The notes under the pieces are model-generated. The model saw only the letters and a list, made by a program, of their open reading frames with translations. It was not told the origin of the DNA and ran no database searches. A program made the position numbers and the translations under genes. From Paenibacillus sp. YPG26 (GTDB lineage: Bacteria; Bacillota; Bacilli; Paenibacillales; Paenibacillaceae): DNA of 64,000 nucleotides. Positions 41,483 to 50,873 of the stretch are shown in pieces. The DNA lies in NCBI RefSeq assembly GCF_023704175.1, contig NZ_CP084530.1, forward strand, positions 2,831,501 to 2,895,500. Reading direction: 5' to 3'. Position 1 is the first letter of the stretch, and each line of letters begins with the position of its first letter.

Positions 41483-43129
41483 GTGTCTTTTCGTTTGCGT
41501 ACTATTTTTACAATTGTCCTCTCAAGTTTGATTGTAGTATTAACAACCGTGTTAAGCGTGGTTATTGGCAGGGAGTCCTCCAGGGAGATTGAGGGCACCA
41601 TCGGTTCTTCGCTGGCTGAAGTATCTTACCAGATGGCTGAGAAGCTGGATTATTTCATGTGGTCACGGGCTGGTGAGGTGCAGATGCTGAGCAAGCTTGA
41701 TACTTTCCGGGAGGCCAAGAGTCCAAGTGATATGCGCCGGCTGCTTGATGAATTGAAGAAGAGCTTCCCTGTCTTCACCTGGGCGGGGTTCACGGATCCG
41801 CAGGGTAAGGTTCTCGCATCTACGGATGGAATCCTTACCGGAGCGGATGTCTCAGAACGTCCCGTATACAAGAATGCGCTCCAACGGACATTTATCGGCG
41901 ATGTGCATGATGCCAAGCTGCTTGCCAAGCTGATTCCTAATCCTAGCAATGAGCCCTTGCAATTCGTCGATATCAGTACCCCGGTATATGGCGCAGACGG
42001 AAAGCTTGTCGGGGTATTGGCCGCCCACCTGAGCTGGGAGTGGTCAAGAGAAGTCGAGAAATCTATTCTCTCTCCCCTGAAGAACCGTCTGGAGGGACTT
42101 AGCATTATCGTAGTCAGCAAGAAGGATAATACAGTTATCCTGGGTCCAAAAGACATGCTTGGACAACCCATCAAATCCGATTCCGTTACCACAGCACAGT
42201 CTGGACAGAATCATTGGAAGACCGAGCGGTATGCGGATGGCAAGTCCTACTTGACCGGGTATGCCTATGGCAAAGGCTACTTATCCTACCCGGGACTTGG
42301 CTGGACCATCCTGATTCGCCAGCCGATAGACGTTGCTTTTGCCTCGGCGGATCACCTACGCACCACTATTATAGTTACCGGAATAATAGCCGCTGCTGTA
42401 TTCGCCATCCTTGGATGGTTCATTGCCGGATGGATTGCAAGACCCCTGAACGTAATTGCCAAGGCCGCGGATCGGCTGCGCAAAGGTGAAGCCGCCGAAA
42501 TTCCCCACTACAGGCGGATCCATGATCTTGAAGTATTATCTTCTTCCTTAAGGAATCTGGTAGCCGATCTTACCAAGACTGAGAACAAGCTTGGGGAAAT
42601 GTCTGTTCTTGCCATGCATGATAAGCTGACAGGACTGCCGAACCGGACAGCGCTCAGCGATTACCTGTCCAAGGCGCTTCGTGAAATTACCGGCAGATCT
42701 TCCACATTAACCATCCTGTATCTGGATCTGGATGGCTTCAAAGCCATTAATGATACACTGGGACACCAAGCCGGCGATGTTCTGCTTCAGAAGGTTGCCC
42801 AGCGGCTGAAGGACATTGTCCGGGAAGATGAGCTGGTCTGCCGGATGGGCGGGGATGAATTTGTCATTGTCTTATGCACTTCTCTACAGAAACCGATGGT
42901 GGAAGCCAAAGCCGTCACTGACCGGATCATCAAATCGATTAATGAGCCCTTTGTCATTGAGGGTCAGTCGGTAAATATTGGCTGCAGCATAGGAGCTGCC
43001 CTGTACCCGCTGGACAGCCCTGATCCCGTGGAGGTTCTTAATCAGGCCGATGAGGCCCTCTATCTCTCCAAAGGGGCAGGTAAGAACTGCGCAACCTTTA
43101 TCTCCAGCAGCATAAATAAAATTTCCTGA
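41483..43129 (+). CDS. Membrane diguanylate cyclase (dCache sensor, HAMP, GGDEF)
   Basis: The protein is about 548 residues. There are transmembrane helices at about 10-30 and 295-315 enclosing a double-Cache-type extracellular sensor (AGFTDPQGKVLASTDG; FVDISTPVYGADGKLVGVLAAHLSW). A HAMP domain follows and then a GGDEF domain with an intact RMGGDEFVIVL active site and DLDGFKAINDTLGH. The inhibitory RxxD site is not conserved (REDE). There is no EAL domain, so it should make c-di-GMP. GTG 41483 has ideal 7-nt spacing from AGGAG; the ATG at 41477 is only 1 nt away from it. Confidence 0.9.
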   Translation: MSFRLRTIFTIVLSSLIVVLTTVLSVVIGRESSREIEGTIGSSLAEVSYQMAEKLDYFMWSRAGEVQMLSKLDTFREAKSPSDMRRLLDELKKSFPVFTWAGFTDPQGKVLASTDGILTGADVSERPVYKNALQRTFIGDVHDAKLLAKLIPNPSNEPLQFVDISTPVYGADGKLVGVLAAHLSWEWSREVEKSILSPLKNRLEGLSIIVVSKKDNTVILGPKDMLGQPIKSDSVTTAQSGQNHWKTERYADGKSYLTGYAYGKGYLSYPGLGWTILIRQPIDVAFASADHLRTTIIVTGIIAAAVFAILGWFIAGWIARPLNVIAKAADRLRKGEAAEIPHYRRIHDLEVLSSSLRNLVADLTKTENKLGEMSVLAMHDKLTGLPNRTALSDYLSKALREITGRSSTLTILYLDLDGFKAINDTLGHQAGDVLLQKVAQRLKDIVREDELVCRMGGDEFVIVLCTSLQKPMVEAKAVTDRIIKSINEPFVIEGQSVNIGCSIGAALYPLDSPDPVEVLNQADEALYLSKGAGKNCATFISSSINKIS

Positions 43130-43152
43130 GCAAAATAACACCCCGAACACCG

Positions 43153-43186
43153 AAGAACACCCTGCCGAATTCGGCAGGGTGTTCTT
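43153..43186 (+). terminator. Bidirectional hairpin between the diguanylate cyclase and SGNH genes
   Basis: AAGAACACCCTGCCGAA and its exact reverse complement form a perfect 34-bp palindrome. T-runs are short (TTCTTG), so it acts as a terminator or transcript end in both directions. Confidence 0.72.
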
Positions 43187-43362
43187 GCTGTATATCATCC
43201 CATGCGGATGACATACGAATTTGTTACTTTGGATAGGGCTGTTGGGAGACAGCCTGTCCTATATATAAGGCGAAGAAGAGGGATGCCCTAACTATACCTC
43301 CCTTAACTTAAATGAACCTTATATGAAACTGAAGAACAGATTAAAATTGTAAAGTCACACTT

Positions 43363-44595
43363 CTATTTAACGACCCCTGCAAAGGCCAGGCGGAAATCGG
43401 TCCCCGTACAGGATTCCGTCCCGCCGTGAATGACTTCAATCTCTATCTCGTGAGCACCTTCCGCGAGATCATCGGCGATCACCATTAGCCGGAACCATCC
43501 TTCCTGGCCAACCCAAGATGGACGGTCACGGGAAGAAATCCCCCACTCCCCTCCGTCCAGGCGATATCTGAACTCCGAGGAGGCTGTACCAAAGTCAAAG
43601 CCAAGTGCCAAGCCGCGCCCTTCAAAAGTGAATGACAGCTTGGCACCAACCGCCGCCGTCTCCAGCACCCGGTCAATCCACTCCAAATTCACCCATCTGC
43701 GGATGACCCAAGGTCCCTGCTGCTTCATCTTCTCGAACGGAACATGCTCGACCCGCTCCCAATTGTTCGGATACAGCGGATCGGGGAGGCTCCATCCACG
43801 AGATTCATAGTCTTTGTAGTCTGATCCGTGGTCTAATTCATAGACTTGTTCGTGATCTGAGTCTGGTTGTGACTCGCGTTCTATGCCAACTCCTGCACCA
43901 GCTACCGTTCTCGTCTCTGATGCAAGTTCCGTCCCGAATCCAGCTCTTCCTTCGCTCTTATTGCCTGTCAGCTCCCTCTCGAGGAACTTAATCACACTGT
44001 GGGCATAGCTTAAGCTGCCGCGTTCAGTAGGGTGCAGACCATCCGGGAGCCATTCCTGCCATCTCATCCGGCCCTTCTGTACTTCATCCAGCGCATATCT
44101 CCCCATCCAGACGGAGCCCAGTCCGTAATGCTCACCGAGCTCCTCAAGCTGGGCGATGGAGTCAGGAACCTCCCCATTCATCATGGCTTCATACATATCC
44201 TGTATGTAGGTATAGGTGAGTACGATATCCCGCCCTTCGCCGGCCAGCAGCTGCCTGATCAATCCCTCACGCGTCCGCCCCCGCTTCTCCTGCGGTTCAT
44301 CATAATCGTTCACCGCATATTCCACGAATACGAGGTCTGCTTCCCGGTCAATCAAGTCCCGCTGGGCGCGGAATACAGCCAGATCACTGCCCGTAGCCCC
44401 AATAGCCGCGTTCTCTACCTTCAATGTAACCTGCGGAAATACTTCCGCGAACCAGGCAATAACGGGCTCCGGCCAATTGTGCCGGGGCCGCGCATCTGTA
44501 ATCGACCCGCCGATAAATCCAAGCGTGAGCGTTCCTTCACTGATTCGCTGCAAGGTCCGCTCAAGCCCTCTGCGGTGATTCCAAATCTGTGTCAT
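43363..44595 (-). CDS. SGNH-type carbohydrate esterase with C-terminal beta domain (CE17-like candidate)
   Basis: The 410-residue protein lacks a signal peptide. Its SGNH blocks are visible: the Ser in LGFIGGSITD, the Gly in AAIGATGS, the Asn in YAVNDYDEP and Asp-His in LPDGLHPTERG. After an acidic, low-complexity linker (about 212-250), a beta-sandwich-like module follows (LSFTFEGRGLALGFDFGTAS; ADDLAEGAHEIEIEVI). An SGNH domain plus C-terminal beta module within a mannan operon resembles CE17 mannan acetylesterases of gut Firmicutes. It is the last gene of the transporter operon and would deacetylate imported manno-oligosaccharides. Confidence 0.85.
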   Translation of the reverse strand: MTQIWNHRRGLERTLQRISEGTLTLGFIGGSITDARPRHNWPEPVIAWFAEVFPQVTLKVENAAIGATGSDLAVFRAQRDLIDREADLVFVEYAVNDYDEPQEKRGRTREGLIRQLLAGEGRDIVLTYTYIQDMYEAMMNGEVPDSIAQLEELGEHYGLGSVWMGRYALDEVQKGRMRWQEWLPDGLHPTERGSLSYAHSVIKFLERELTGNKSEGRAGFGTELASETRTVAGAGVGIERESQPDSDHEQVYELDHGSDYKDYESRGWSLPDPLYPNNWERVEHVPFEKMKQQGPWVIRRWVNLEWIDRVLETAAVGAKLSFTFEGRGLALGFDFGTASSEFRYRLDGGEWGISSRDRPSWVGQEGWFRLMVIADDLAEGAHEIEIEVIHGGTESCTGTDFRLAFAGVVK

Positions 44596-44613
44596 GCAAG
44601 AATCCCCTCTCTG

Positions 44614-45576
44614 CTATAGTTCAGACATTACCTGGAATAACCGGTCGGATAGATAAGGAAAATACTCATGTCCATACTCATGATACAGCAGTACATCCTT
44701 CTCTGCCTGAATCTTGTTATATGCCGCGAATTGGGTTGAAGGCGGACAGATCGGATCGCTAAGCCCGGTAATCCACAGCACTTTAGCTTTAATCCTCTCA
44801 GCCAGATTCTGAATGTCGATATAGCCCAGCTTGTTGAACACTTCGTCCTCCCGCTTATGGTTCGGATCGAACATGCGGAAATAGTAGACCAGCTCTTCAT
44901 AAGCGCTGCTTGTAATATTCGTCTCCCAGGCTCTCTTGTAATCGGATAAGAAAGGATGAACCGGAACAAGCATTTTCACCCGCGGCTCAAGCGCGGCGCA
45001 AGCGACGGCCAGGGCTCCGCCTTGAGATTGTCCGTACACGCCAACCCGATCAGGATCCACCTGATCCATGCTCATCAGAATGCGGACCGTCTGCACAGTA
45101 TCCAGGAACACATTCCGGTAGTAGAGCTTATCCGGATTGGGATCATCCAGTCCACGAATAATATGACCCCGGATCGTGGTCCCTTTCACGTTCAGATTAT
45201 CCTCGGATAGGCCGCCCTGCCCCCGGCAGTCAAGCGCCAGCACAGTAAATCCATGAGCAGCATAAGATGCCTTCTCCAGCCAGTCTCCACTGTCACTGGA
45301 ATACCCGTGAAATATAGCAAATGCTGGCCCCTTCCGGTCCGTCTTCTGTCTTGGTCTGGCCATCTTGCAGTGAACTCTCGCCCCGCCTACACCAGTGAAA
45401 TACAGATGAAAACATTCCGCAAGTTCTGTCTGGAACTCAGCAGGTACAAGCTCGTACGCTGTACCCTGATCTTCCAGCTCCTTAAGACCCCGCTCCCAAT
45501 ATTGATCAAAGTCAACCGGTCTTGGACTTCTACCCATATAAGTCTGCAAATCTTCAATAGACATTTCAAACGCCAT
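44614..45576 (-). CDS. CE7-family acetylxylan esterase/cephalosporin C deacetylase
   Basis: The 320-residue protein has the CE7 hallmarks in order: LALDCRGQGG (RGQ), VGVYGQSQGG (nucleophile elbow GxSxG) and HEYGHEYF (His-Glu), with the acid in ITGLSDPICPP. These hexameric cytosolic enzymes remove acetyl groups from short sugars with broad specificity. There is no signal peptide. It is separated from the GH113 gene by 89 nt containing a perfect hairpin and from the SGNH gene by 18 nt. Confidence 0.94.
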   Translation of the reverse strand: MAFEMSIEDLQTYMGRSPRPVDFDQYWERGLKELEDQGTAYELVPAEFQTELAECFHLYFTGVGGARVHCKMARPRQKTDRKGPAFAIFHGYSSDSGDWLEKASYAAHGFTVLALDCRGQGGLSEDNLNVKGTTIRGHIIRGLDDPNPDKLYYRNVFLDTVQTVRILMSMDQVDPDRVGVYGQSQGGALAVACAALEPRVKMLVPVHPFLSDYKRAWETNITSSAYEELVYYFRMFDPNHKREDEVFNKLGYIDIQNLAERIKAKVLWITGLSDPICPPSTQFAAYNKIQAEKDVLLYHEYGHEYFPYLSDRLFQVMSEL

Positions 45577-45599
45577 CTCGCTGCCTCCCTCTATGCTTA

Positions 45600-45623
45600 A
45601 CAGCCCGTCCTAGGACGGGCTGT
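45600..45623 (-). other. Intra-operon hairpin between the GH113 and CE7 genes
   Basis: ACAGCCCGTCC-TA-GGACGGGCTGT is a 24-bp perfect palindrome. On the minus strand it is followed by TAAGCATAG, not a T-run, so partial termination or protection of the upstream mRNA 3' end is more likely than full termination. Confidence 0.6.
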
Positions 45624-45665
45624 CTTGATGGTACCTCGTTAAGAATAACCCCAGCTGATCTGGCA

Positions 45666-46592
45666 TTACTTCGTATAGAATTCTTTGATGATCTTCTCGG
45701 CAGACTTGCCATAGACGCCATAATCATCGTTGTTCACGGCGTCCTGCTCTTCGTGCAGAAGGTGACTCCAATCCCAAAGCCCGAACCCTCGCACCCACGG
45801 TCTATGGCTCGTTGTACTGAACATATCCGTATAGTAGTCGGCCTGCTCCTTAAGGTTCACATCTCCTTGAAGATTCCAGTCGTTGGGAACCTGGGCAGAC
45901 CCCGTACGGCTTGGGCATCCGGCTTCCGCAAAAAAGAAGGGTTTGTTGAATGGCGCAATAATCTTCTCGATCCGGTCAAGCTGACTATCCCAATCTCCCA
46001 GTGGATAATAACCGCTGGAAGATATGATATCCACAGCATCCCACCAGCTCACATTACCTTCCTGATACTTATCTGTATTATAAGTGACAGGTCCGTGATA
46101 ATGCTCGCGAATCTTCGCAATGCACTGACGCCATTCATCCGCACGCCGCTCCGTCTGGACCATTTCACAGCCGGCGATGTACATTTCACAGCCGGTTGCT
46201 TCCGCAATAGCAGCATAATGCTCCTGGTATTCTATGTAGCCCGCGAACCAATCACGCCATTTCGGCTCACAAGGAACATCCAGATCGAAGAAATTGATAT
46301 GCGCTCTCCATGTACCGTCTTTAACATTCACGGTTGGCTTAAGAATAGTCTTGAATCCCAAGGATCTCGCATAGTGAATCATATCCACCAATTCTTCGTC
46401 GTCTACAATATGCTGCCCTTTATAATCAATGCTCGTGGAGTGCGCTGTATCCTGAAGCGCAGCGAGTGCAAAAATAACATGGGTTGTGCCCGTTCTTTCT
46501 TGAAGAAGTCTAAGAGACTCCTTCGCCTCAGGCTTCAGAAAATCGCCTTTACGTGCCATCCAGCCGTAAGTAAACCCTTTGATGTAATCCAT
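45666..46592 (-). CDS. GH113 beta-1,4-mannanase
   Basis: The 308-residue protein has a single TIM-barrel with no signal peptide, so it is cytosolic. The start, YIKGFTYGWMARKGDF, is typical of GH113. Glu143 in YIAGCEM (acid/base) and Glu223 in FFAEAGCPS (nucleophile) correspond closely to the catalytic pair of the Alicyclobacillus enzyme. ATG 46592 is chosen because AAGGAG lies 11 nt upstream; an earlier ATG at 46613 overlaps the GH130 stop. It would shorten imported manno-oligosaccharides. It follows the GH130 gene in the operon. Confidence 0.9.
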   Translation of the reverse strand: MDYIKGFTYGWMARKGDFLKPEAKESLRLLQERTGTTHVIFALAALQDTAHSTSIDYKGQHIVDDEELVDMIHYARSLGFKTILKPTVNVKDGTWRAHINFFDLDVPCEPKWRDWFAGYIEYQEHYAAIAEATGCEMYIAGCEMVQTERRADEWRQCIAKIREHYHGPVTYNTDKYQEGNVSWWDAVDIISSSGYYPLGDWDSQLDRIEKIIAPFNKPFFFAEAGCPSRTGSAQVPNDWNLQGDVNLKEQADYYTDMFSTTSHRPWVRGFGLWDWSHLLHEEQDAVNNDDYGVYGKSAEKIIKEFYTK

Positions 46593-46612
46593 TTCGGGAC
46601 AGCACTCCTTCA

Positions 46613-47635
46613 TTACATGATTCCGATTTCGTGATCGTCGCCAACCATTTCGTTCGTTTCTTTTACATAGTTGATAATCTCATCCACAGTGGTATAAGCA
46701 ACGCCAACATAAGTGTCCGCTGCTCCATAGTAGATTGCGATTCTGCCAGTAGCGGCATCATGAAGAGTCGCGCAAGGGAAGACTACGTTATCTACGAAGC
46801 CTCTCTCTTCATACCATTCTTCCGGAGTAAGCACGTAAGTACTGGAACGGTACTTCACTTTGGATGGCTCATCCTTATCAAGGATTACAGCGCCCATGCT
46901 GTACACAAGTCCGTTACAAGTTCCGGTTACGCCGTGGTAGAACATCAACCAGCCTTCGGAAGTCTCGATAGGTGCTGGACCGCCGCCGATCTTCACGGAT
47001 TGCCACCAGCCATCTCCACCTTTGGACATGACATGACGGTGCTTGCCCCAGTATACAAAGTCAGGGCTTTCGCTGAGGAACACATCACCGAATGGAGTAT
47101 GTCCGCTGTCACTTGGACGGGACAGCATAACGAAGTTACCGTTGATTTTACGCGGGAATAGAACGCCGTTACGGTTAAATGGAAGGAACGGGTTCTCCAG
47201 ACGTACAAAAGTCTTGAAGTCATCGGTCTTCGCTACACCAATAGCCGCACCATAGAAATCAGTACACCAGATAATGTAGTAGGAATCCTCTACCTTAACA
47301 AGGCGCGGATCATAAGCATAGCGCGGCTGGTACGGTTCTCCCTGCTCGTTCACGAATTCAATGCGTTTCTCGTCAATGGTCCAGTTAAGTCCGTCTTCAC
47401 TTGTTCCCATATGAAGATGCGGGCGTCCATTAATCGTCTCTGCTCTAAATACCCCAATAAAGCCGTCTCCATAAGCTACTACCGCACTATTGAAGATACG
47501 GGCAATTCCTTTAGCCGGGTTTCTCTTCACAACCGGGTTATCGGAATGGCGCCATACAGGACCCACGTTACCTTCCGGTTTATCCTGCCAAGGCATTTTA
47601 TTAAGCTTCTCACCAATGATTTGATATTCTCCCAT
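46613..47635 (-). CDS. GH130 beta-1,4-mannooligosaccharide phosphorylase
   Basis: The 340-residue five-bladed propeller matches subfamily GH130_2 in length and sequence (NPAKGIARIFNSAVVAYGDGF; RPHLHMGTSEDGLNW). The catalytic Asp109 is in YAYDPRLVKVEDSYYI. MSKGGDGWWQSVKIGGGPAPI forms the phosphate/sugar loop. These enzymes remove the non-reducing mannose of mannooligosaccharides as mannose 1-phosphate. No signal peptide. It lies between the permease genes and the GH113 gene, fitting its task in the cytosol. The second GH130 (58346) is the longer mannosylglucose type. Confidence 0.92.
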   Translation of the reverse strand: MGEYQIIGEKLNKMPWQDKPEGNVGPVWRHSDNPVVKRNPAKGIARIFNSAVVAYGDGFIGVFRAETINGRPHLHMGTSEDGLNWTIDEKRIEFVNEQGEPYQPRYAYDPRLVKVEDSYYIIWCTDFYGAAIGVAKTDDFKTFVRLENPFLPFNRNGVLFPRKINGNFVMLSRPSDSGHTPFGDVFLSESPDFVYWGKHRHVMSKGGDGWWQSVKIGGGPAPIETSEGWLMFYHGVTGTCNGLVYSMGAVILDKDEPSKVKYRSSTYVLTPEEWYEERGFVDNVVFPCATLHDAATGRIAIYYGAADTYVGVAYTTVDEIINYVKETNEMVGDDHEIGIM

Positions 47636-47682
47636 TTTTTGTCTCTCCTTTGATATGTCTATAAGTTAGATAAGTGCGCCGA

Positions 47683-48516
47683 TTACTTAACAGAACCTTG
47701 TGAAAAACCGTTGTAAATATATTTTTGTAGAGAAATGAACGCAATTGTTATTGGAATAATCGAAATAATGATGGCCGCACAGATGACTTCCCACTGCGAT
47801 CCGTAAGGTCCTTTGAACTTAAACAGCGCTGTGGAGATAACCTGCAACTCCTGACTAGGCATATACAGGAACGGCGTATAAAAGTCATTGTAGATGTTAA
47901 CACCTTTAACAATAATGACAGTAACAATCGCTGGCGCCAGAAGTGGCAGGATGATTCTGAAGAAGATCGTGAAATACGATGCACCATCCAGCATAGCTGA
48001 TTCATCCAGTGACTCGGAGATAGAATCCAAGAATTGCAAGAAGATGTATACTGCGATGATATCCGTACCTAGATAAAGCAGAATTGGTGCAAAACGCGTA
48101 TCAACCAGGTGCAGGAAGTCGATAATCTTAAAAGTAGCTACTTGTGTAGTTACGCTTGGAATCAGGGTTGCAAGCAGGAAAGCGCCCATGAGCAGCTTGC
48201 TTCCGCGGAATTTGAAGCGACTTAAGATGAACGCGATCATGGAACCGATCAGGGTTGCGCCTACAATGGATACAATAACGATGATGACGGTATTCGCGAA
48301 GCCTAGCAGCATTTTGCCATCAACGAAGGCTTTCTTATAGTTAGCAAAATTCAGCCAATCCGTTGGGGGCTGCAGCGGGCTTGAACTCGCATACTCTTGC
48401 CCTGATTTGAGAGAAGCGAACAAAACGACCACGATAGGAATAAGGACGACGATAGCAGCTATAATCAAGGAGAGGTACTTAAATATGCTTGCAGTCGTGT
48501 ATTTGAGTTTGTACAT
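47683..48516 (-). CDS. CUT1-type sugar ABC permease (MalG-like)
   Basis: The 277-residue protein has six transmembrane helices and the EAA motif ESAMLDGASYFTIFFRIILPLLAPA. The C-terminal LQKYIYNGFSQGSVK is the standard ending of MalG-family permeases. It starts 2 nt after the MalF-like gene. No ATPase is encoded in the locus, so a shared MsmK/MsmX-type ATPase elsewhere must energise it. Confidence 0.94.
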   Translation of the reverse strand: MYKLKYTTASIFKYLSLIIAAIVVLIPIVVVLFASLKSGQEYASSSPLQPPTDWLNFANYKKAFVDGKMLLGFANTVIIVIVSIVGATLIGSMIAFILSRFKFRGSKLLMGAFLLATLIPSVTTQVATFKIIDFLHLVDTRFAPILLYLGTDIIAVYIFLQFLDSISESLDESAMLDGASYFTIFFRIILPLLAPAIVTVIIVKGVNIYNDFYTPFLYMPSQELQVISTALFKFKGPYGSQWEVICAAIIISIIPITIAFISLQKYIYNGFSQGSVK

Positions 48517-48518
48517 AT

Positions 48519-49397
48519 TTAAGCCTCCTTCTTGGATAGCATGTTCTGAAGCACCGTTACAATAACCACGATGAAGAGCAGTACTACCGCCATTGCGGAT
48601 GCAAGTCCAAGCTTGCTGTATTTAAATGCTACGTCGACAGTCTGGATTACGAACGTGTTACTTCCGTTGGATCCGCCTGTCATAATGTATGGAATATCGA
48701 AGGCGCTGATCGCACCACTAATGCCGAGAATTAGGTTAAGCTGAACGATACGCTTGATGCTTGGAATAATAATGTGGCGGAATTGATGCCATTTATTTGC
48801 TCCGTCGATATCGGACGCTTCATAGACATCTTTACCTACTGAAGAGATTGCCCCAAGGAAGATAATGAAGTTGAAGCCCATGTATCTCCAGACCGAAGCT
48901 CCAGCAAGTGAGATGTTGATAATATTCGGATTCAGCAGCCATCCTTGTGAGAGACTACTTAGACCAAGGAAATTCAGAATCGTATCCAGTGTTCCATCCG
49001 GTTTGAAGAAGAAGAGAAAGATAAATCCAATGGCAACCCCATTAAGCAGTGAAGGGAAGAATAGAACGCCTTTGAAAAAATTCTTGCCGCGCACCTTGAA
49101 GCTTAGTATGGTCGCGAAATATAATGCCAGGCCCATTTGTACAAAAGTTGCTACAAAGTAGTACAAGCTGACTTTAAATACAGTGAAATACTTCGGATCT
49201 GTGAAGATCGTTTTGTAGTTCTTGAAGCCGACCCACTTATAGTGGTCGCTATATCCATTCCAGTTCGTAAAGCTGTATTTGAACATGTTGATAACCGGCA
49301 AGTAAGCAAACGTAAATAGTAGAACAACCGGTATCAGGGAGAAGGCTATAATAATTATTTTTCTCTGATTTTTATAGCTCATATTCTTAAACACCAC
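48519..49397 (-). CDS. CUT1-type sugar ABC permease (MalF-like)
   Basis: The 292-residue protein has six transmembrane helices and the EAA motif EASDIDGANKWHQFRHIIIPSI. The start is one of two adjacent GTG codons (49397 or 49394) after GGAGG; an ATG lies at 49382. It forms a heterodimer with the MalG-like protein and takes manno-oligosaccharides from the lipoprotein encoded upstream. Confidence 0.94.
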   Translation of the reverse strand: MVFKNMSYKNQRKIIIIAFSLIPVVLLFTFAYLPVINMFKYSFTNWNGYSDHYKWVGFKNYKTIFTDPKYFTVFKVSLYYFVATFVQMGLALYFATILSFKVRGKNFFKGVLFFPSLLNGVAIGFIFLFFFKPDGTLDTILNFLGLSSLSQGWLLNPNIINISLAGASVWRYMGFNFIIFLGAISSVGKDVYEASDIDGANKWHQFRHIIIPSIKRIVQLNLILGISGAISAFDIPYIMTGGSNGSNTFVIQTVDVAFKYSKLGLASAMAVVLLFIVVIVTVLQNMLSKKEA

Positions 49398-49437
49398 TCA
49401 CACCTCCAATAGTCCCTGCGTCCCTATAAGGTAGAGA

Positions 49438-49466
49438 AGGAAAACGAACACGCAGCTCGTTTTCCT
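49438..49466 (-). other. Hairpin between the binding protein and permease genes
   Basis: AGGAAAACGA (49438-49447) and TCGTTTTCCT (49457-49466) form a 10-bp perfect stem with a 9-nt loop. Such hairpins after a binding protein gene often raise its mRNA level over the permeases. Confidence 0.6.
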
Positions 49467-49502
49467 CATCTCCTCATGAGAAGCTATTTCTCTTAATTCC
49501 TC

Positions 49503-50843
49503 TTATTCACTAGCAACAGATGCACGTGATGCTTTCCATCTATCATTCAGATCTTTCATAATGTCATCGAAGGATTCCTTCTTGTTACCAATAGCCGCTT
49601 CGATGATACGTTTCTTGAAGTCAGGCTGCCAGAGACCAATTTCGGAGTCCTTGTCGATTTTGTCTACAAGACCTTCTTGACCTGCTTTAGCAGGAGTCTG
49701 GAACTTGAATTCAACGCCTGTACCTTCGAATTGCTTAAGAACCTCAGGAAGCTCGGCGCCAACAGCAGGGCTCATACCGCCACCCGCACCTTCAGTTGTT
49801 GGATATCCGGACTTGTTAATGAACCAGTCAACCCATGCTTTAGCCGCTTCCTTGTTGCTGCTCTTAGAGCTGACACCAACGGTATAGTCATCCGAAAGTG
49901 GAACGATAACTTTCTCCGCATTGGTTGGGAAAGGCATAAATCCGATATCATCAGGAGTCTTGCTGAGTGCTTTTACTTGTCCTACAGCCCAAGATCCAAG
50001 AACCATGGTACCGATTTTGCCGTTAGCCAAATCAGCCTTGGAGGATTCCCAATCTGTTGTTGTCGGGTCTTTCTCGATCAAGCCTTTTTGAGCCGCATCG
50101 AACATTACTTTGTATAGCTCATAGTGTGGTTGACCTTTAACAAAGTTGTCGTCGGTGTTCGGCTGAGTCACGTTAACATAGTCAACATTACCAGCAACCG
50201 TTGTCAGAGCTGCTTCCCATTGAGTCAAAGTCCAGCCAGCCGCATAGTTAGTGTAAAGTGGAACTGCAGCGCCTTTGTCTTTGATCTTCTGTAGAGCTGC
50301 CAGGAATTGATCAGGAGTTTTCGGAACTTCTGTCACTCCTGCATCAGCGAATACTTTCTTGTTGTAGACAAGACCGGAATAGTTGATCGCTGTTGGAATC
50401 CCGTATACTTTCCCGTCCACTGTTCTTTCTTCAAGACCGGTATACTGCTTACTCAGATCCTCGAAGTTACCAAGCGGTTCGAAGAATTGTGGCAGGTCAG
50501 CTAGTGGAACACTGGTTGGCAGCAGAAGCACATCACCGTAATCGGAAGAGTTCATACGAACTTTGATTTGACCTTCGTAGTCAGAGAGTGCCTGGAATTT
50601 AACATTGATATTCGGGTACTCTTGTTTGAATTTCGTAGCGTAATCCTTGAATACAGTATCCACGATATCTGTTTTTTGCGTGATTACTGTAATGTCCCCT
50701 TTAATGTCTTTGCCTGTTGCAGTAGTTCCGGTTGTACCGGCGTTTGAGTTGCTAGGTTCCTCAGTCTTGGCGGACGAACAACCTACCATTGCGAAAACCA
50801 GGAGAGCCGACATAAGTCCCAATAACATTTTACGTCTTTTCAC
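49503..50843 (-). CDS. Manno-oligosaccharide-binding lipoprotein (SBP_bac_1 family)
   Basis: The 446-residue precursor starts at GTG, has a signal peptide (MLLGLMSALLVFAMVGC) and a lipobox Cys at about 22. The mature fold is of MalE type: FKQEYPNINVKFQAL; GLVYNKKVFADAGVTEVPKTPDQF; KADLANGKIGTMVLGSWAVGQVK. It is first in the seven-gene operon with two permeases, GH130, GH113, CE7 and SGNH. Specificity for manno-oligosaccharides is inferred from those neighbours. Promoter, cre and LacI operator lie at 50874-50927. Confidence 0.93.
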   Translation of the reverse strand: MKRRKMLLGLMSALLVFAMVGCSSAKTEEPSNSNAGTTGTTATGKDIKGDITVITQKTDIVDTVFKDYATKFKQEYPNINVKFQALSDYEGQIKVRMNSSDYGDVLLLPTSVPLADLPQFFEPLGNFEDLSKQYTGLEERTVDGKVYGIPTAINYSGLVYNKKVFADAGVTEVPKTPDQFLAALQKIKDKGAAVPLYTNYAAGWTLTQWEAALTTVAGNVDYVNVTQPNTDDNFVKGQPHYELYKVMFDAAQKGLIEKDPTTTDWESSKADLANGKIGTMVLGSWAVGQVKALSKTPDDIGFMPFPTNAEKVIVPLSDDYTVGVSSKSSNKEAAKAWVDWFINKSGYPTTEGAGGGMSPAVGAELPEVLKQFEGTGVEFKFQTPAKAGQEGLVDKIDKDSEIGLWQPDFKKRIIEAAIGNKKESFDDIMKDLNDRWKASRASVASE

Positions 50844-50873
50844 TTTATGAAACCCCTTTCCTTAACCTTGATA

